A DNA stretch of 64,000 nt from Rhizophagus irregularis (taxonomy: Eukaryota; Glomeromycota; Glomeromycetes; Glomerales; Glomeraceae): contig NC_089454.1 of assembly GCF_026210795.1 (NCBI RefSeq), positions 2,790,001 to 2,854,000 on the forward strand, given 5' to 3'. Of the stretch, positions 48,716 through 60,017 are shown piece by piece. How positions within the stretch are numbered: the first letter of the stretch is position 1; each line of letters opens with the position of its first letter. The notes under the pieces are model-generated. The model searched no databases, was not told the origin of the DNA, and was given only the letters and a program-made list of their open reading frames with translations. Made by a program: the position numbers and the translations under genes.

Positions 48716-49776
48716 TATTTACTTGTTATAATGTATAAAATATTTTTTAAAAAAATATTTGTTACACCTGTTTTTCCAATAAAAATAGCGCAAAATTTTT
48801 TTTTTTTATAAAAAATCCATTTTTGCTCCAACGTCACTAGTAACATCTATGGTGGCGTATAAATAATCAAATATAATATTTATATCTATTATTCCAATTT
48901 TCAATTTTTGTTAATACTAATGTATTGTTGTTTTAAATCATCGTTGATTGTAACTATTTCAACCAATCTATTATACCACTTCGGTTTTTACTTTGTAATA
49001 TTTAAAATTTTTCTTTATATATATGTTATTATGTTTCCATTTCATTAATTTTGTTTGTGACGCGTTCTAAGAATAGAATTCCTTTTTTCTTAAAGAGTCT
49101 AGACCATTTTTATACTCTTGTTGAAAAAATATCTTCCATTTTAATATTTTCCCTAAAAATAAATGTTCATCATTACATCATTATCATTTATAACTTCATG
49201 ATCATAAATCGTAAGGTCTAATTTTTTAACGCGTCCTCAATGTAAAAATTTTTCCCAAATTTATGATTTCTGAGCAATTACCTAGACAGTTTGGTTACGG
49301 TAAAATTATTATTGATTTATTTATTATATTAAATATCCAATTATCGACTGTAATCATTTTAACCATAAAAAAAACAATTTATTTATTTAAAATTTAATTT
49401 AACCAAATAAATAATAATAATAAACTTATACGTTGAATGAATAACCTAATACATAAATAGAAAAATGATTTTCCTAAAAAGTTTTTTAATTGACGTATTA
49501 AACTAGAGTAAAAATTCGCATAATTATTTTGGTTACAAGAAAATTATAACTGTCAAGTTTGTGGTTGCAACTCGAAAGGTACTTAACGATGTACTGTACA
49601 ATAATTTTATTGCCAGTCCTCCAGGAAAATATATTTCTTGAAATTACATATAATGTTTGGCATAAGTTGCGTCATGTAAATATGGATTATTAAATATTTG
49701 ATCGAATTAACTAAATAAAAAATTTTAGAAAATAAACAAAAACAAAGTTTTACCACAATATATGATCACTTAATAA
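48716..49776. other. Non-coding AT-rich region
   Basis: No gene found. A short similarity, TTTGGTTACGGTAAAATTAT near 49290 and TTTTGGTTACAAGAAAATTA near 49520, may be a diverged repeat. Confidence 0.45.
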
Positions 49777-51392
49777 TCAACCTTCTTTATTATTAATATC
49801 ATCTATTGTATTAGTTAAACAATTAAAATTAATATAGAATTAATTAATTTATATGTATATTGTACAGAAAATTATATTAACACATTACTTACCTTTTAAT
49901 TGTAATGAACTAGGAATCTCCAAGTCAAATAATTGAGAATCTTTACAATCTATAAAAGAAATATAATTAGCAATTGTGTAATTAAATATTTGATTAAAAA
50001 AATTTTATACCTTTATTGATTTCTTTATCATTAAGATAATCAGTAATAATAGAAGAATTGACAGGTTTTGTTAAATTACTGAATGTAAATAATCTACTAG
50101 TATATATAGCATCAGGATTTTTCTCATATAAAATTGAAATATTTGGTATTTCTTTATCAGCTTCTTCAAACATAGCTTTAATCTCTTTACCTTCATACCC
50201 AAAATTTTCTTCTTCATTGCCTTCATAGTGAAGAGAATTAAACCAAAATCTAATTATGTCATTCAATTCACTAGCCGTTGGTCTTTGATTTGAATTAGCA
50301 TTCATACATTTATAAGCTAGTTTCTTATAAATTTCAGGAGTTCCTTTTCCAAATTCTGGTCTGAGTCCATTACATATTTCTAATGCTAAGGTAGTATCAT
50401 GTTTTCTTTTATGAAATGGTGGTTTTCCAGATGATAATTCTGCCATAATTATACCAAAACTATAAATATCAGAAGATAATGAATATAGTTCTCCATTCAA
50501 AACTTCTGGGGCAATATATGGTAATACTCCACATATTTTATCATCCGATTTTTGTTTATTTGATGGTCCAGATAATCCAAAATCTGAAATATAAGATTTA
50601 GTGATATTACTATAATTAGGATCAGTATTTTGTAATATATTTCCACTATGAAAATCTTTATGAAAATATCCTAATCCATGTAAACTTTTAAGACCATGTG
50701 TTATCCATAGTAAATAAAGTAATTTATCTTTCCACAAAGTGTTATTGAAATTGTGTAAAAGAACGCTTCTCAAATTTCCTTTATCTGCATATTCTGAAAT
50801 TATTATAAGTTCTTCAGTTTCTGGATCTTTAGTCATTCCATAAAAACTTAGACATCCATTGTATATTTGACATAAATCCCAAAGTATTTTAATCTATTAT
50901 TTGTATTTAAATTAATGAAAAATTTTTTCAATTATTATTAAAGAGGTTAATTAAAATATGTAAAATTAATACAAAACTTACCTCATTTAAATATTCAGCT
51001 GACATATTCTCTGATCCATTTAACTTTTTCAATGCAACTTTGATAGGTCCAGAATTACGTTTTTTCCAAATTCCAAATTTCTTACGTATAATTTTTGGAC
51101 CATCAATCCACGTTGCAGAATATACTTTGGAAAATCCACCTTCACCAATTTGGTTTATATCTTTAAATTTATCAAATGGTACCCATTCAAGAAAGTTACG
51201 ATTCTTATTTCTCGCACCATAAATTGTATCTTTGATAAATTTATCAATTTCATTATTTCCACTGTCAATATTCATAAATGGATCGCATTCTTTACACCAT
51301 AATTCTTCGGTACATGGTTTATTGCAATAAGAACAATTTTTATGACCAATTAATTTATTAAATAGGGACTTGAGTTTCGTTAGTTTAAACAT
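49777..51392 (-). CDS. Protein kinase with CxxC header (paralogue 2)
   Basis: Four exons in phase (50982-51392, 50011-50893, 49893-49949 and 49777-49802) give 458 aa. Exon structure and sequence match the kinase at 17993-19646 throughout, including the third exon of exactly 57 bp. The cysteine header is CSYC, then WCKEC. Kinase motifs are IGEGGFSKVYSATW (82-95), VALKKL, YFHKDFHSGNIL, YISDFGLSG and PYIAPEV, all with catalytic residues in place. It differs mainly before the DFG motif, where a few residues are added (NTDPNYSNITKS). The two genes lie about 30 kb apart in opposite directions, so they look like a dispersed or inverted duplicate. Both appear functional. The substrate is unknown. Confidence 0.9.
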
Positions 51393-51676
51393 TATTCATA
51401 TATTTCTAGTAGTTAGACGTTATTGGCGTTATTTGCGTTACTTTATATATTATAATTTCAATAAGGATAAAAAAGGAAATGAGATTCCAAATTAGAATCT
51501 AAATTTCGTATCACAGTAATACAGTAATAGGTTGATCAGATTTCTTGCTGCGCTAATAATGATATCATTTAGCAGATCGGCAGTCACGCTCTCTTTAGCA
51601 TGTGTTACGCGAAATCTTACTCACATGATTTCCGACGATATATGATGATCCGATATGAATACAGTACATTTGTGTA
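51393..51676. other. Spacer between kinase 2 and Tc1
   Basis: Probably the promoter of kinase 2. No other feature seen. Confidence 0.4.
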
Positions 51677-52812
51677 CAGTCGCCTCGGAAAGTATTGCCC
51701 GATTTAAAATTGATACCAAAAATAGCCAAATTTTATTGATTTTTATTAAACTTTACGTAAAAAAATAATTTCTGAAATAACTAATAATGTGTTGGCCTTC
51801 CTCTTGCTTCTAACACTGCATTGATTCTTTGTGGCATCGAAGCAACAACCTCTTCAAAAATGGAACAATCCAAATTTTCCCATTCTTCACTTAGTGCAAC
51901 TTTAAGTTCACTCACAGTTCTTGGAAAGGTCTTACGGGCCTGGATATTGTCTTTTAATTGTTTCCAGATGTTCTCTATTGGGTTTAAATCAGGAGAATTT
52001 GCCGGCCAATCAATAATCGCAATTTTATTCTTCTTCAACCAATTTTTGGTTATTTTCGCGGTATGAATAGGTGCATTATCCTGTTGGAAAATTGCAGCTC
52101 TTCCTGTTAATTCGCAAACTGTGTGTTGAAATGGATATAAATGTGAATTTAAGATTCTAATGTAAGTGTTTGAATTGATTTTTTCATCTCCTTCTTTATT
52201 TTCATCACAAAAAATTAATTGTCCTTTTATTCCTCCAATGAAACATCCCCAAACCATAACTGATTTTCGACCACTTTTAAAAGTAGGTGTCAAACATTCA
52301 ATGTTAAACCTTTCCCCTGTATGTCTCCAAACTCTTATCTGTCTTGACTGCTTGCCAATCTCAACACTTGATTCATCAGAGAAAATAACTTGGTTCCAAT
52401 CCTGGATTGTTTTTTCTTTATATTTCTCACACCAACTAACACGAGCTAATGCATGCTTTTTTGATACAAAAGGTTTTTTTGCTGCAACATGGGAATGGAT
52501 TCCAGCATCATATAGTGTCTGTCTAGCAGTTGTTAGACTGCAACTTAAGCCCAATGTATTAATAATTTCATGTAAAGGTTCACGTCTGTTCTTCTTAACT
52601 TCATTTATAAGTGCATTTTTCTCATTATTATTGAGAGCAGGTGGCCGTCCTGATCGCGGTAAATTTTCAGTCACCCCTGTCTTCTTGTATTTGTCAATAA
52701 ATCTACATATTGTGGTAGGGTCACGCCCCATTTTTCTTGCTATTTGTGCAGGGTTAAAATTTTCCATATATGCTAGTATTTTTCCTTTCTCCAGAGGAGA
52801 TAATTCAGTCAT
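51677..52812 (-). mobile_element. One-ended Tc1/mariner element
   Basis: The 3' terminal repeat starts CAGTCGCCTCGGAAAGTATT at 51677, just after TA. The transposase gene is whole to its ATG at 52812, but no inverted copy of the terminal repeat lies beyond it. GC-richer sequence of the virus-like element starts at once, so the 5' end of the transposon has been lost at that junction. Confidence 0.82.
51781..52812 (-). CDS. Tc1-like transposase
   Basis: From the ATG of MTELSPLEKGKILAYMENF the protein has 343 aa, the usual length for the family. Residues 1-110 hold the paired helix-turn-helix DNA-binding part (FNPAQIARKMGRDPTTICRF) with a GRPP linker motif (PRSGRPPALN). The catalytic triad is DD34E: Asp in VIFSDESSVE, Asp in AIFQQDNAPIHTA, and Glu 34 residues later in SPDLNPIENIWKQLK. 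The frame is open throughout, and no catalytic residue is missing. The enzyme cuts and pastes Tc1 elements at TA. This copy has lost one terminal repeat, so it is unlikely to move itself but could act on others. An in-frame extension upstream to 52842 is foreign sequence. Confidence 0.92.
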   Translation of the reverse strand: MTELSPLEKGKILAYMENFNPAQIARKMGRDPTTICRFIDKYKKTGVTENLPRSGRPPALNNNEKNALINEVKKNRREPLHEIINTLGLSCSLTTARQTLYDAGIHSHVAAKKPFVSKKHALARVSWCEKYKEKTIQDWNQVIFSDESSVEIGKQSRQIRVWRHTGERFNIECLTPTFKSGRKSVMVWGCFIGGIKGQLIFCDENKEGDEKINSNTYIRILNSHLYPFQHTVCELTGRAAIFQQDNAPIHTAKITKNWLKKNKIAIIDWPANSPDLNPIENIWKQLKDNIQARKTFPRTVSELKVALSEEWENLDCSIFEEVVASMPQRINAVLEARGRPTHY

Positions 52813-53300
52813 CGGGCTGGATGTGGGAGGTGCTAGCACCACCCACCTCTGGGTCTACGACCCGTCGCAGTACCTATATGGCCCCTACGGGGCTCAGGAA
52901 TCCCCATATATCCGCCACAATCTGGGACAACATCTGGAACAAATATATATACCAAATAACTAAAAAATAATAGAAAAGGAAGCAATAACGGATATAATGA
53001 GAGGGTTGTCCCGGATGTGGCAGATGTGGCAGATGTTTCAGAAAAATTATGAGAGGACATCCCCCCAGAAAAAGTTTTATTTTTACCCCCCCAGATCCAC
53101 CACATCCGGAACATCTGGAACAAGTCAGGATTCCGTCTAATAATCTGTTGGAAGCAGTGAGACAGCAAACCAGGTAGATTAACAGGTAAGCCCCTAGAAG
53201 GTCTATAGAGCCAGTAAGACCAACCCCGTCCCGCCCCCGTCAGAAAAAATAAGTAATTGAACAATGGGTATACCATAAGTAACCTATAAGGACAGATAAC

Positions 53301-53669
53301 ATGTATACCCCGCACGCAGTATCAGTAATCCCCGAACTTGTAGGCTATATCCTGGAACACATTCCAAGTAGCAATTTCGGGCCACATCTTTTAGAAGTCA
53401 GCCCAATCTGGAGAGCCGAAGCTGAACGAGTACTCTGGAAGCGGCATAAAGAAGCTGAGGAGGAATACGACAGGGCGGTAGAAAAGAAGGAAAAAGCAAA
53501 TGATGCTCTTTGTCGATCGGAGGAGGAGGATAATAGAAATCGTGACCTCCGTGAACTTGAATGGAAGGCGTATCAAAAGGCTTGTAAAGAGTTAACGGAC
53601 ACTAGAAAAGAGCTAACTATAGTAAAAGGAGCTCTTGAGCGGTTTGGATTTCAGATATATGTAGTTTGA
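53301..53669 (+). CDS. F-box-like coiled-coil protein of virus-like element
   Basis: A 122-aa gene at the left side of the element. The N-terminal 45 residues look like an F-box: VIPELVGYILEHIP, then LLEVSPIWRAEAERVLWKRH. The rest is strongly charged and predicted by eye as a coiled coil (repeated KEAEEEYDRAVEKKEKAN-type sequence). F-box proteins recruit targets to SCF ubiquitin ligases. Large DNA viruses are known to carry F-box-like proteins to redirect host ubiquitination, so a host-interaction role is inferred. Part of the fossil element. Confidence 0.5.
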   Translation: MYTPHAVSVIPELVGYILEHIPSSNFGPHLLEVSPIWRAEAERVLWKRHKEAEEEYDRAVEKKEKANDALCRSEEEDNRNRDLRELEWKAYQKACKELTDTRKELTIVKGALERFGFQIYVV

Positions 53670-53873
53670 AAAAGAGAAAGGGAAGATTTAGAGCAGTCGT
53701 AAAGGTTCATGGTTTATAGTTTTTTTTTACCCCTAGAAGATAACCAGATATAACCGGAGGACCACAGAATCGCAGGACCACAGGACTACAGGAGGGTAAC
53801 CTGGTAGGAGTGCAGATCTTTGGAAAAAATATTTGGCAATTGAAGATTAGGTAACTATAAATTAGTACTCGAT
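53670..53873. other. Spacer within the virus-like element
   Basis: Contains GGACCACAGAATCGCAGGAC with adjacent similar CACAGGACTACAGG copies (about 53758-53795). No gene. Confidence 0.5.
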
Positions 53874-56454
53874 TTGATAGAACAAAAAATGACTGCCCAA
53901 ACTAGCACTCAAGCTCAAGTTATCCCCAAGTTCGGTGAACAGAAGAAGGCTTTTAGTATTGATGAGCTTAAACGGCTCATTAACACTGCAAAGAATATGA
54001 GGGATCTCAATCAAGCTAAAGGTTATCTTTGCAGTTACTTTATCCCCTGCTCCAACCCGCATGGAGTCTTCATGTGGCGATCAGAAATCAAAAACCTCGA
54101 GCACATCCCTGATAAAATATTAATAAACTTATCCGTCCAATTACCAAAGTCTTTTACACACAATCTGAACAGGGTCCTTCACAAAAGGTTGAATTTAATA
54201 TCAACAAATGGTTTATGATCGAATATAGTACTGTATGTGTAGCTACCTGTGACCCTCAAAAATCCCGTATCTTTAAACTAGGTGGCCAACTTTATCTCAA
54301 TATCTTTCCAGGATTCCTCCATATCCTGCGTCCGATATCTACTTTTGAATCTACAACCCACCTTGCGGTTAAATTTATCTTCTCTCACATTCAGGATATC
54401 TGGTGTTCAGGCGATTGGAATCTTACTGAGTATATCATAAAGTGGCCGGTGTGGCAGCTGGAAGGAAAATGTATTCGATTCTCTACCTGAAATCTGGACA
54501 GGGTTGGAGTAAGAGTATTATAACAGATTTCATTCAACGTAGTGTCTTAGGTACTCAACTTGTTTATAAGACCAGCGATTCTCAAACGATTCTTGGAAGT
54601 TTCAATGGGCAATTACAAGGTAAGGTTCTTCTCCTCCTCGAGGAAATGCCTACAGAAAAAAGCCAGTGGAATAATCTGTATCGATCGTTGAAGGATAAGG
54701 TAACAGGTGACATAATGGAAATCCATGAAAAATACAAGATGCCAACACATTACAAAAACTTTATATCCACCATTGTACTCACTAATGAAAATGCTCTCAG
54801 AGTGGAGAATGACGATAGGCGCACAGTGTTCTTGGATGTGTCACCATCTCGCAAGGGAGACCTCAACTACTTTAAGAAACTCAGTGACGCTATGAAATAC
54901 CCAGGCGCCAGTGAGGCATTCTATGCTTACTTGAGAGCTATTGCAGACGCTTACCCAGACTTTAATGGGAATCCACCACCTATGACAACATCTAAGCAGG
55001 ATCACATCATATCAACTCTCCCACCCCTATTTCAATTCATAAAGGACACTTACCTCATAGTAAAAAATCATATAACTGACCTACCTGTTCAAGAATTTTA
55101 TAGGGTATATACTTCATACTGTGAAACTCATTGCATTACACCCCTATCAAAGATAAACGCTTCTAGAATCCTATCAAATGAGTTGGGTATAAATAGCAGA
55201 AAAATACGTGTAGGTAAGGCAACACTACGAGTTTACAGCATATCCAGGGAGGACCTTTACAAAAAGTTTCTCACCAAAAAATGGATCCACGAAACAGATG
55301 AAATCAATATAGAAGGAATTGATATAGATACTCCTGAGAAACCCGCATCAGACCCCAAAGCCTTAGAGAAATTCTTGGCAAATATATATAGCATTCCTGC
55401 TAATAATCCACAAGACGTACAAGAGAAACCTGCTGAGAAAAAATCTGCTCCTGTCGAAGAAAAACCTACTGAAGAGCAACGAGTTTCCAAAAAGACTCCA
55501 CCACCAGTACCACCCAAACCTGATTGCTTGAAGGTAAAACCCGCACCTGTCATCAATAAGGATCTTATTCCTGAGGAACCTTCAGCTCCCATAGAGTTAG
55601 GCACTGATGAAATTATAGACAGTTTCTCGAACTGTTATCTATCTGATGAGGAATCTGATCAAGAAAATGAGCTGCCTGCTGAAGAACCTGCACTTAAAGC
55701 TGTTGATGACTACAATGTTTTAGATGACTTGTTATCTGACTCAGATCCTACAACTGCAGACCAAGTTCCTGAGCAACAACCTGAGTCTCCTGCAGAATCT
55801 TCTGCAAAATCTGAATCCCTCGCAGATTCCAAATCTTCTACAGAACCTGTAGTAGAACTGGCTCCCGAAGAGCAACCTATCCCAGAACCCAACACAGAAC
55901 TAGAAGTCGACCAGGATCCTGAACCAAAGGAAGGTACTCGAGCACACTGGGCTTGGCATGAAAGGCGCCGATGGGATTGTAAGCCATGGGTCAAGAATTC
56001 AAAGGACCAGGTCTTCAATGATCTCTACAATACAGGTAAGGATTTATGGGCTAAGTACCAAGACGCATCAGACGACTATGACTGGGAAATACTCGCGTTT
56101 GAAGTAGAGGAATGTCCCACAACACGTATTGAGGACGAGTACCAGTACTACCTTAGGAAAGTAGTAGACCGCTTCAAGGACTGGATAGAATATAATGGGT
56201 ACTTACCTAAAACACCCAGTCGTAAAGAGCTTGCAGATCTAATAAGAGCATATAAGGAGGATACTGATGCTGAGATTATCCCTACCACCTCTGGTTATGA
56301 AACTATGAGGGCAGATAAGGGAAAAGCGCGAGAGATCCCTGAGGAACGTCCAAAAACTGATATGGAACGTGAATGGGAAGCCGCCAATGGAATCGTCGAC
56401 GACTGGGATGAAGAGGGTCTTGATCGTGTATGCAGCAAGATTGACTCCTTTTAA
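53874..56454 (+). mobile_element. D5-like primase-helicase region (fossil)
   Basis: Replication gene region of the virus-like element. The recognisable part is an SF3/D5-type helicase with a Walker A-like loop (SGQGWSKSIITDF), an acidic Walker B (VLLLLEEMP) and a motif ending in IVLTNEN, as in poxvirus D5 relatives. A winged-helix-type DNA-binding segment follows (VYTSYCETHCITPLSKINA), then a long acidic, proline-rich linker made of short EEQP- and PAES-like repeats, and a C-terminal charged domain with HWAWHERRRWDCKPW. In relatives this enzyme unwinds and primes viral DNA. It lies directly upstream of the polymerase region. Described as a fossil. Confidence 0.82.
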
Positions 56455-56537
56455 TAAGATAAGCACTTCTTAGTTATCTTATATTTTTTGTATAAAAAAC
56501 CTATATTACAACTGAACACAATTCATAAATACATCAA

Positions 56538-58420
56538 ATGGTTTATTCAGAGATTGTCCGTGCTTTACCTACAAGACCAGATATCAAAGAATTACAGTAT
56601 TCAGGTGCAAGATTTTCCAGAGGAGCAATAGCAAGACTTGGACAGCGACTCCAATCCCGGTATCCGACACATAAATTTCAGATCCTGCTCCCCTATGAAA
56701 ACTGGAAACCCGGTGGATGGACATCAGGAAACCAACCAGCCAGCCTCTTCTCACTCTTGGACCACTACGACGAAGCACAACTACCGGATGACGCAGACCC
56801 TGATTATTTTGAACGATTCATAATTTATATGAGAGATGCCCCACCGGTTGCAGGGGGTTGCAACGGGGAGCTAAATGATTGCCTGTATGAATACCTGAAG
56901 CATATCTATGGTATATTCTCTAAAATACCCGAGACTATAAAGAAGCCTGAATATATCAAAAAGGCATTAGATCTCAATCGTGATGCTCCAGTTCCAGTCT
57001 CATATATGGATAAGGTTGAACAACTTGCAGGAAGCCTTGCACTTAATATTGTAGAGGATTCTACTCGAATTTCCAAGAGCAAATCTGACAGACGTGCAAC
57101 TCTCATCCTGTCTGAAAGCCACTACTCTCTTGCACTGAATCCCGGAAGACTCCACCCTAGTAAATTAGATAGAAAACAAAAGTCTCTCTTTGTTTATCGT
57201 GAAGATGGGTTAATAATGTAGTAACAATATACAATGGTAAAACAGTTAAGTCTCTTACAGTTAGACAGTTTCAGAAAGGTAAGAACTCTGATAGTTACTC
57301 CTTCATCCCTATTGAGAAGAATCGTAAAACTGGAATATATGAAACACTTGAGGAAACATACCAGAGGATCCATGAAGAGCGGGATTCCTTTCTACAGGCT
57401 ACAAAGAAGTTCGGTCTAGGAATCGACTTATCTTACCACAACTGGTCATATAAGAGAACTGCTCTCTGGCTTTTCGAACGGTTTAGTGTAGGAGTTCCAG
57501 CTAATGATCCTCTTGATCCAGTCGAAGCAGAGTGGATAAGTGATGCAATGATGGGAGGTCTTATCTGGGCAGACAATGAATGGAAGGGCTATGGAAGGCA
57601 ATACGATGTGACAAGTTTGTATCCAAGTATCCAGCAATCAAATGCCAACTTTCCAATCCGACAAGGTAAGTTTCAAATACTCAAAGACTTTGTAGACCAC
57701 AGAGGTTATGCCTTGTATGGATTATTTCGTGCTAGCTCCCAGAGAGCGCCCCAAAGGGGCAAGGTAAGTGGTAATGACATTCTCTTCCGACAGAATAAGA
57801 GGGGAGTCTATACATTCATTGACTTACAACGAGCAAAGAAACTTGGTCTCGATATACAGTTAATCCAGGATGGAAAGCCAAATGCCTTGATATATGACAG
57901 AGAAGCAAGAATTCCTGGGACTGTAATATTTGGTGAGTATGTTCACTTTCTCTTCAATATAAAGAACCAGGGTGGCGTGGCTGGTCGTGTTGCAAAGAGA
58001 GTTCTCAATACATTATGGGGAGCACTCTGCCAGAGGAAACGCAATTACAAGACACTCACCACAGATCAAACAGATCCATTCAAGTTTCCGGAAGGCCACA
58101 TACTTGACTCCACCATACCAGTAGGATCTGACCAGTGGCGATTCCAGTTCACAAATCCAGGTAGTCCCTTCAAGGGTGAGTATCCTAGGATCGCTCCATT
58201 CTTATTAGCACATGGACGGAAGACGACTTCAGAGTTATTAGAACCATATAAGGATAAAGTACGACGCATCCATACAGATGGATTTATTCGTGAGGAACAG
58301 CCGAGTAGTCCTACACTTATCACTTGTCCAGAAAATGCATCCAAAGCATTGAAAGCTCTCAAGTTTGAAACCGCAGGATACTGCCATGTGAAAAATGCAA
58401 ACAAGATTATCTGGACATGA
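56538..58420 (+). mobile_element. Family B DNA polymerase region (fossil)
   Basis: Polymerase region of the virus-like element, about 80 bp after the helicase region. The palm-domain motifs are recognisable: YDVTSLYPSIQ (motif A), VLNTLWGALCQRK (motif B) and RIHTDGFI (motif C, with HTD where many relatives have DTD). This wording is closest to the protein-primed/DNA_pol_B_2 group used by Polintons and virophages, an assignment made by eye. The N-terminal part, which in relatives holds the exonuclease and terminal-protein regions, shows no motif I can name. Described as a fossil. Confidence 0.8.
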
Positions 58421-58533
58421 TTGCCAAGAATGCAGTTGGGTTTACAGTAGGTATATATATTTTTTCTTGCTTGAATGTAAAGTCAATTTGAAGATTCCTA
58501 TTTATTATAAAGTACAAAAAAGTATAAGGAATC

Positions 58534-59004
58534 ATGTCAACATATACTGAATTAGCAAGCATTGTTAATAGCACTGACAGTACTAGTGAGAAAGTTATCT
58601 ATGAGGCATCACGCAATCAGTTCACCATTATCTCTGATGAAACTGTCCTCAAGATTATCCGTGCATTGAAAGACACTATAGTAGTCGCATTAGTATCTGG
58701 GTTTAGCAAAACCAGCTACCTTGTCCAGGATCATGTGAAGTATATCAAGAGAATCCAGACGGCAAGGTCTCCTGTATCATATGTGAAGTTCGTGGCCAGA
58801 AAACTCTTCCCAGATAATGCGGCATATACTGCTAAGATAGCAAAAATACACGAATCATACAAGAATAAACAAGCTCTCCTAGATAAGCTTGAGGCCCTCT
58901 TCGAATTGTATTATAATGCGACTAAGGACTCATCAACTGGTCCCCCAAAGCGAGCTATTACTAAAAACGAGGCTGAGAAAACCTTAACAGAACTTCTTGC
59001 ATAA
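58534..59004 (+). CDS. Unknown virus-like element protein, 156 aa
   Basis: An open, intronless gene following the polymerase region by about 110 bp. The product is mostly helical and lysine-rich, with LKIIRALKDTIVVALVSGF in the centre and a repeated-helix C-terminus (KNEAEKTLTELLA). No catalytic motif or membrane segment is seen. I do not recognise a family. Its place next to replication genes is the only hint about its role. Confidence 0.55.
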   Translation: MSTYTELASIVNSTDSTSEKVIYEASRNQFTIISDETVLKIIRALKDTIVVALVSGFSKTSYLVQDHVKYIKRIQTARSPVSYVKFVARKLFPDNAAYTAKIAKIHESYKNKQALLDKLEALFELYYNATKDSSTGPPKRAITKNEAEKTLTELLA

Positions 59005-59113
59005 GCGGCTCCTGTGGTCCTACGATCCTGTACGAATTTAGTCTATATTTTTTATCCATGTGTAATGGGCATACAGTAATTGAAGATAGCTATAGTATAA
59101 GTAACATAACATC

Positions 59114-59505
59114 ATGTTGGACCGGTTACCAGTAGAAATAGTCGAACGCATTGTCACAAAGATCCCGGATACTGACCTTATTGCAGCGAGTAAGGTAGAT
59201 AGAGTGTGGTGGCAGGAAGTTCATCGAGAGGCATATAAGAGGTGGAAAATTATGCCACTATGATCGGGTATGTCCGAGCTCTTGGAAAGCCATTTGAAAA
59301 AGGGAATATTGACTGGATATCTTTTGAAGATGTAAACGACTTCTATAAAAGATGGATAGACCGCCTCACCGAGGATCAGCTTTATATTATGGAGAAAATG
59401 CTTAGGAATGGGATGGTCGTGGACCCCCAAGAGAGGGAAACCATAGAGTATGCATTAAGTGAACAAAGATGGGGAGGCGATCCTTGGGGACTGGGAGTGG
59501 TATGA
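59114..59505 (+). mobile_element. F-box-like accessory gene region (fossil)
   Basis: The first part codes for a clear F-box: MLDRLPVEIVERIVTKIPD, followed by LIAASKVDRVWWQEV. The following part is rich in Trp, Asp and Arg (NIDWISFEDVNDFYKRW). Together with 53301-53669 this makes two F-box-like genes in one virus-like element. A role in ubiquitin-pathway interference is an inference from known viral F-box proteins. Described as a fossil. Confidence 0.6.
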
Positions 59506-59870
59506 ATGGACTCAACAAGAGTAAGCATTTTGTACTTGACTTTCGTAGGAATTACCCTGCAGAGTCATATTTTTTAGATCCGGCCGGCATTACCGCGTAA
59601 TCCCGAATTACCGAAAAAGGAAATTTATGTTACACAAGATTCCAAACGCATTTTTTACCAAAATCGATTTTTTGTGGAACGGGTATCGCCCAAAAAGGAA
59701 ATGATCTACGTATCCGCATGAAGTCACATGACATCGAAATTATTAGATCGAGACATCGTGTCCCGATCTCAAAGTTTAGCACTTTTTTTATACACTGTAC
59801 TGTAAAAAATTCCACGGTTTTTCCATGAATGCATTTTAGGCCAATAATCCAATAACTTATTCATCAGGTC

Positions 59871-60017
59871 AGGTATCCTCATGTTTCGCGACAAGGACTG
59901 ATGACCATGTAACCTTATCATCAGGTATCCTCGTGTTTCGCGACAAGGACTGATGACCATGTAACCTTATCATCAGGTATTCTTGTATTTTTCGACAAGG
60001 ATTGATACTGATGATCG
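59871..60017 (+). repeat. 52-bp tandem repeat
   Basis: Nearly three copies with AGGTATCCTCGTGTTTCGCG and ACAAGGACTGATGACCATGT as landmarks. Diverged copies of the same unit occur at 61261-61340 in the same direction. Confidence 0.85.

Noticed and set aside
52166-53315. Long open frames antisense to the Tc1 transposase and in the left end of the virus-like element
   Set aside because: They are antisense shadows or span the junction between two elements; no domain or codon pattern supports them.
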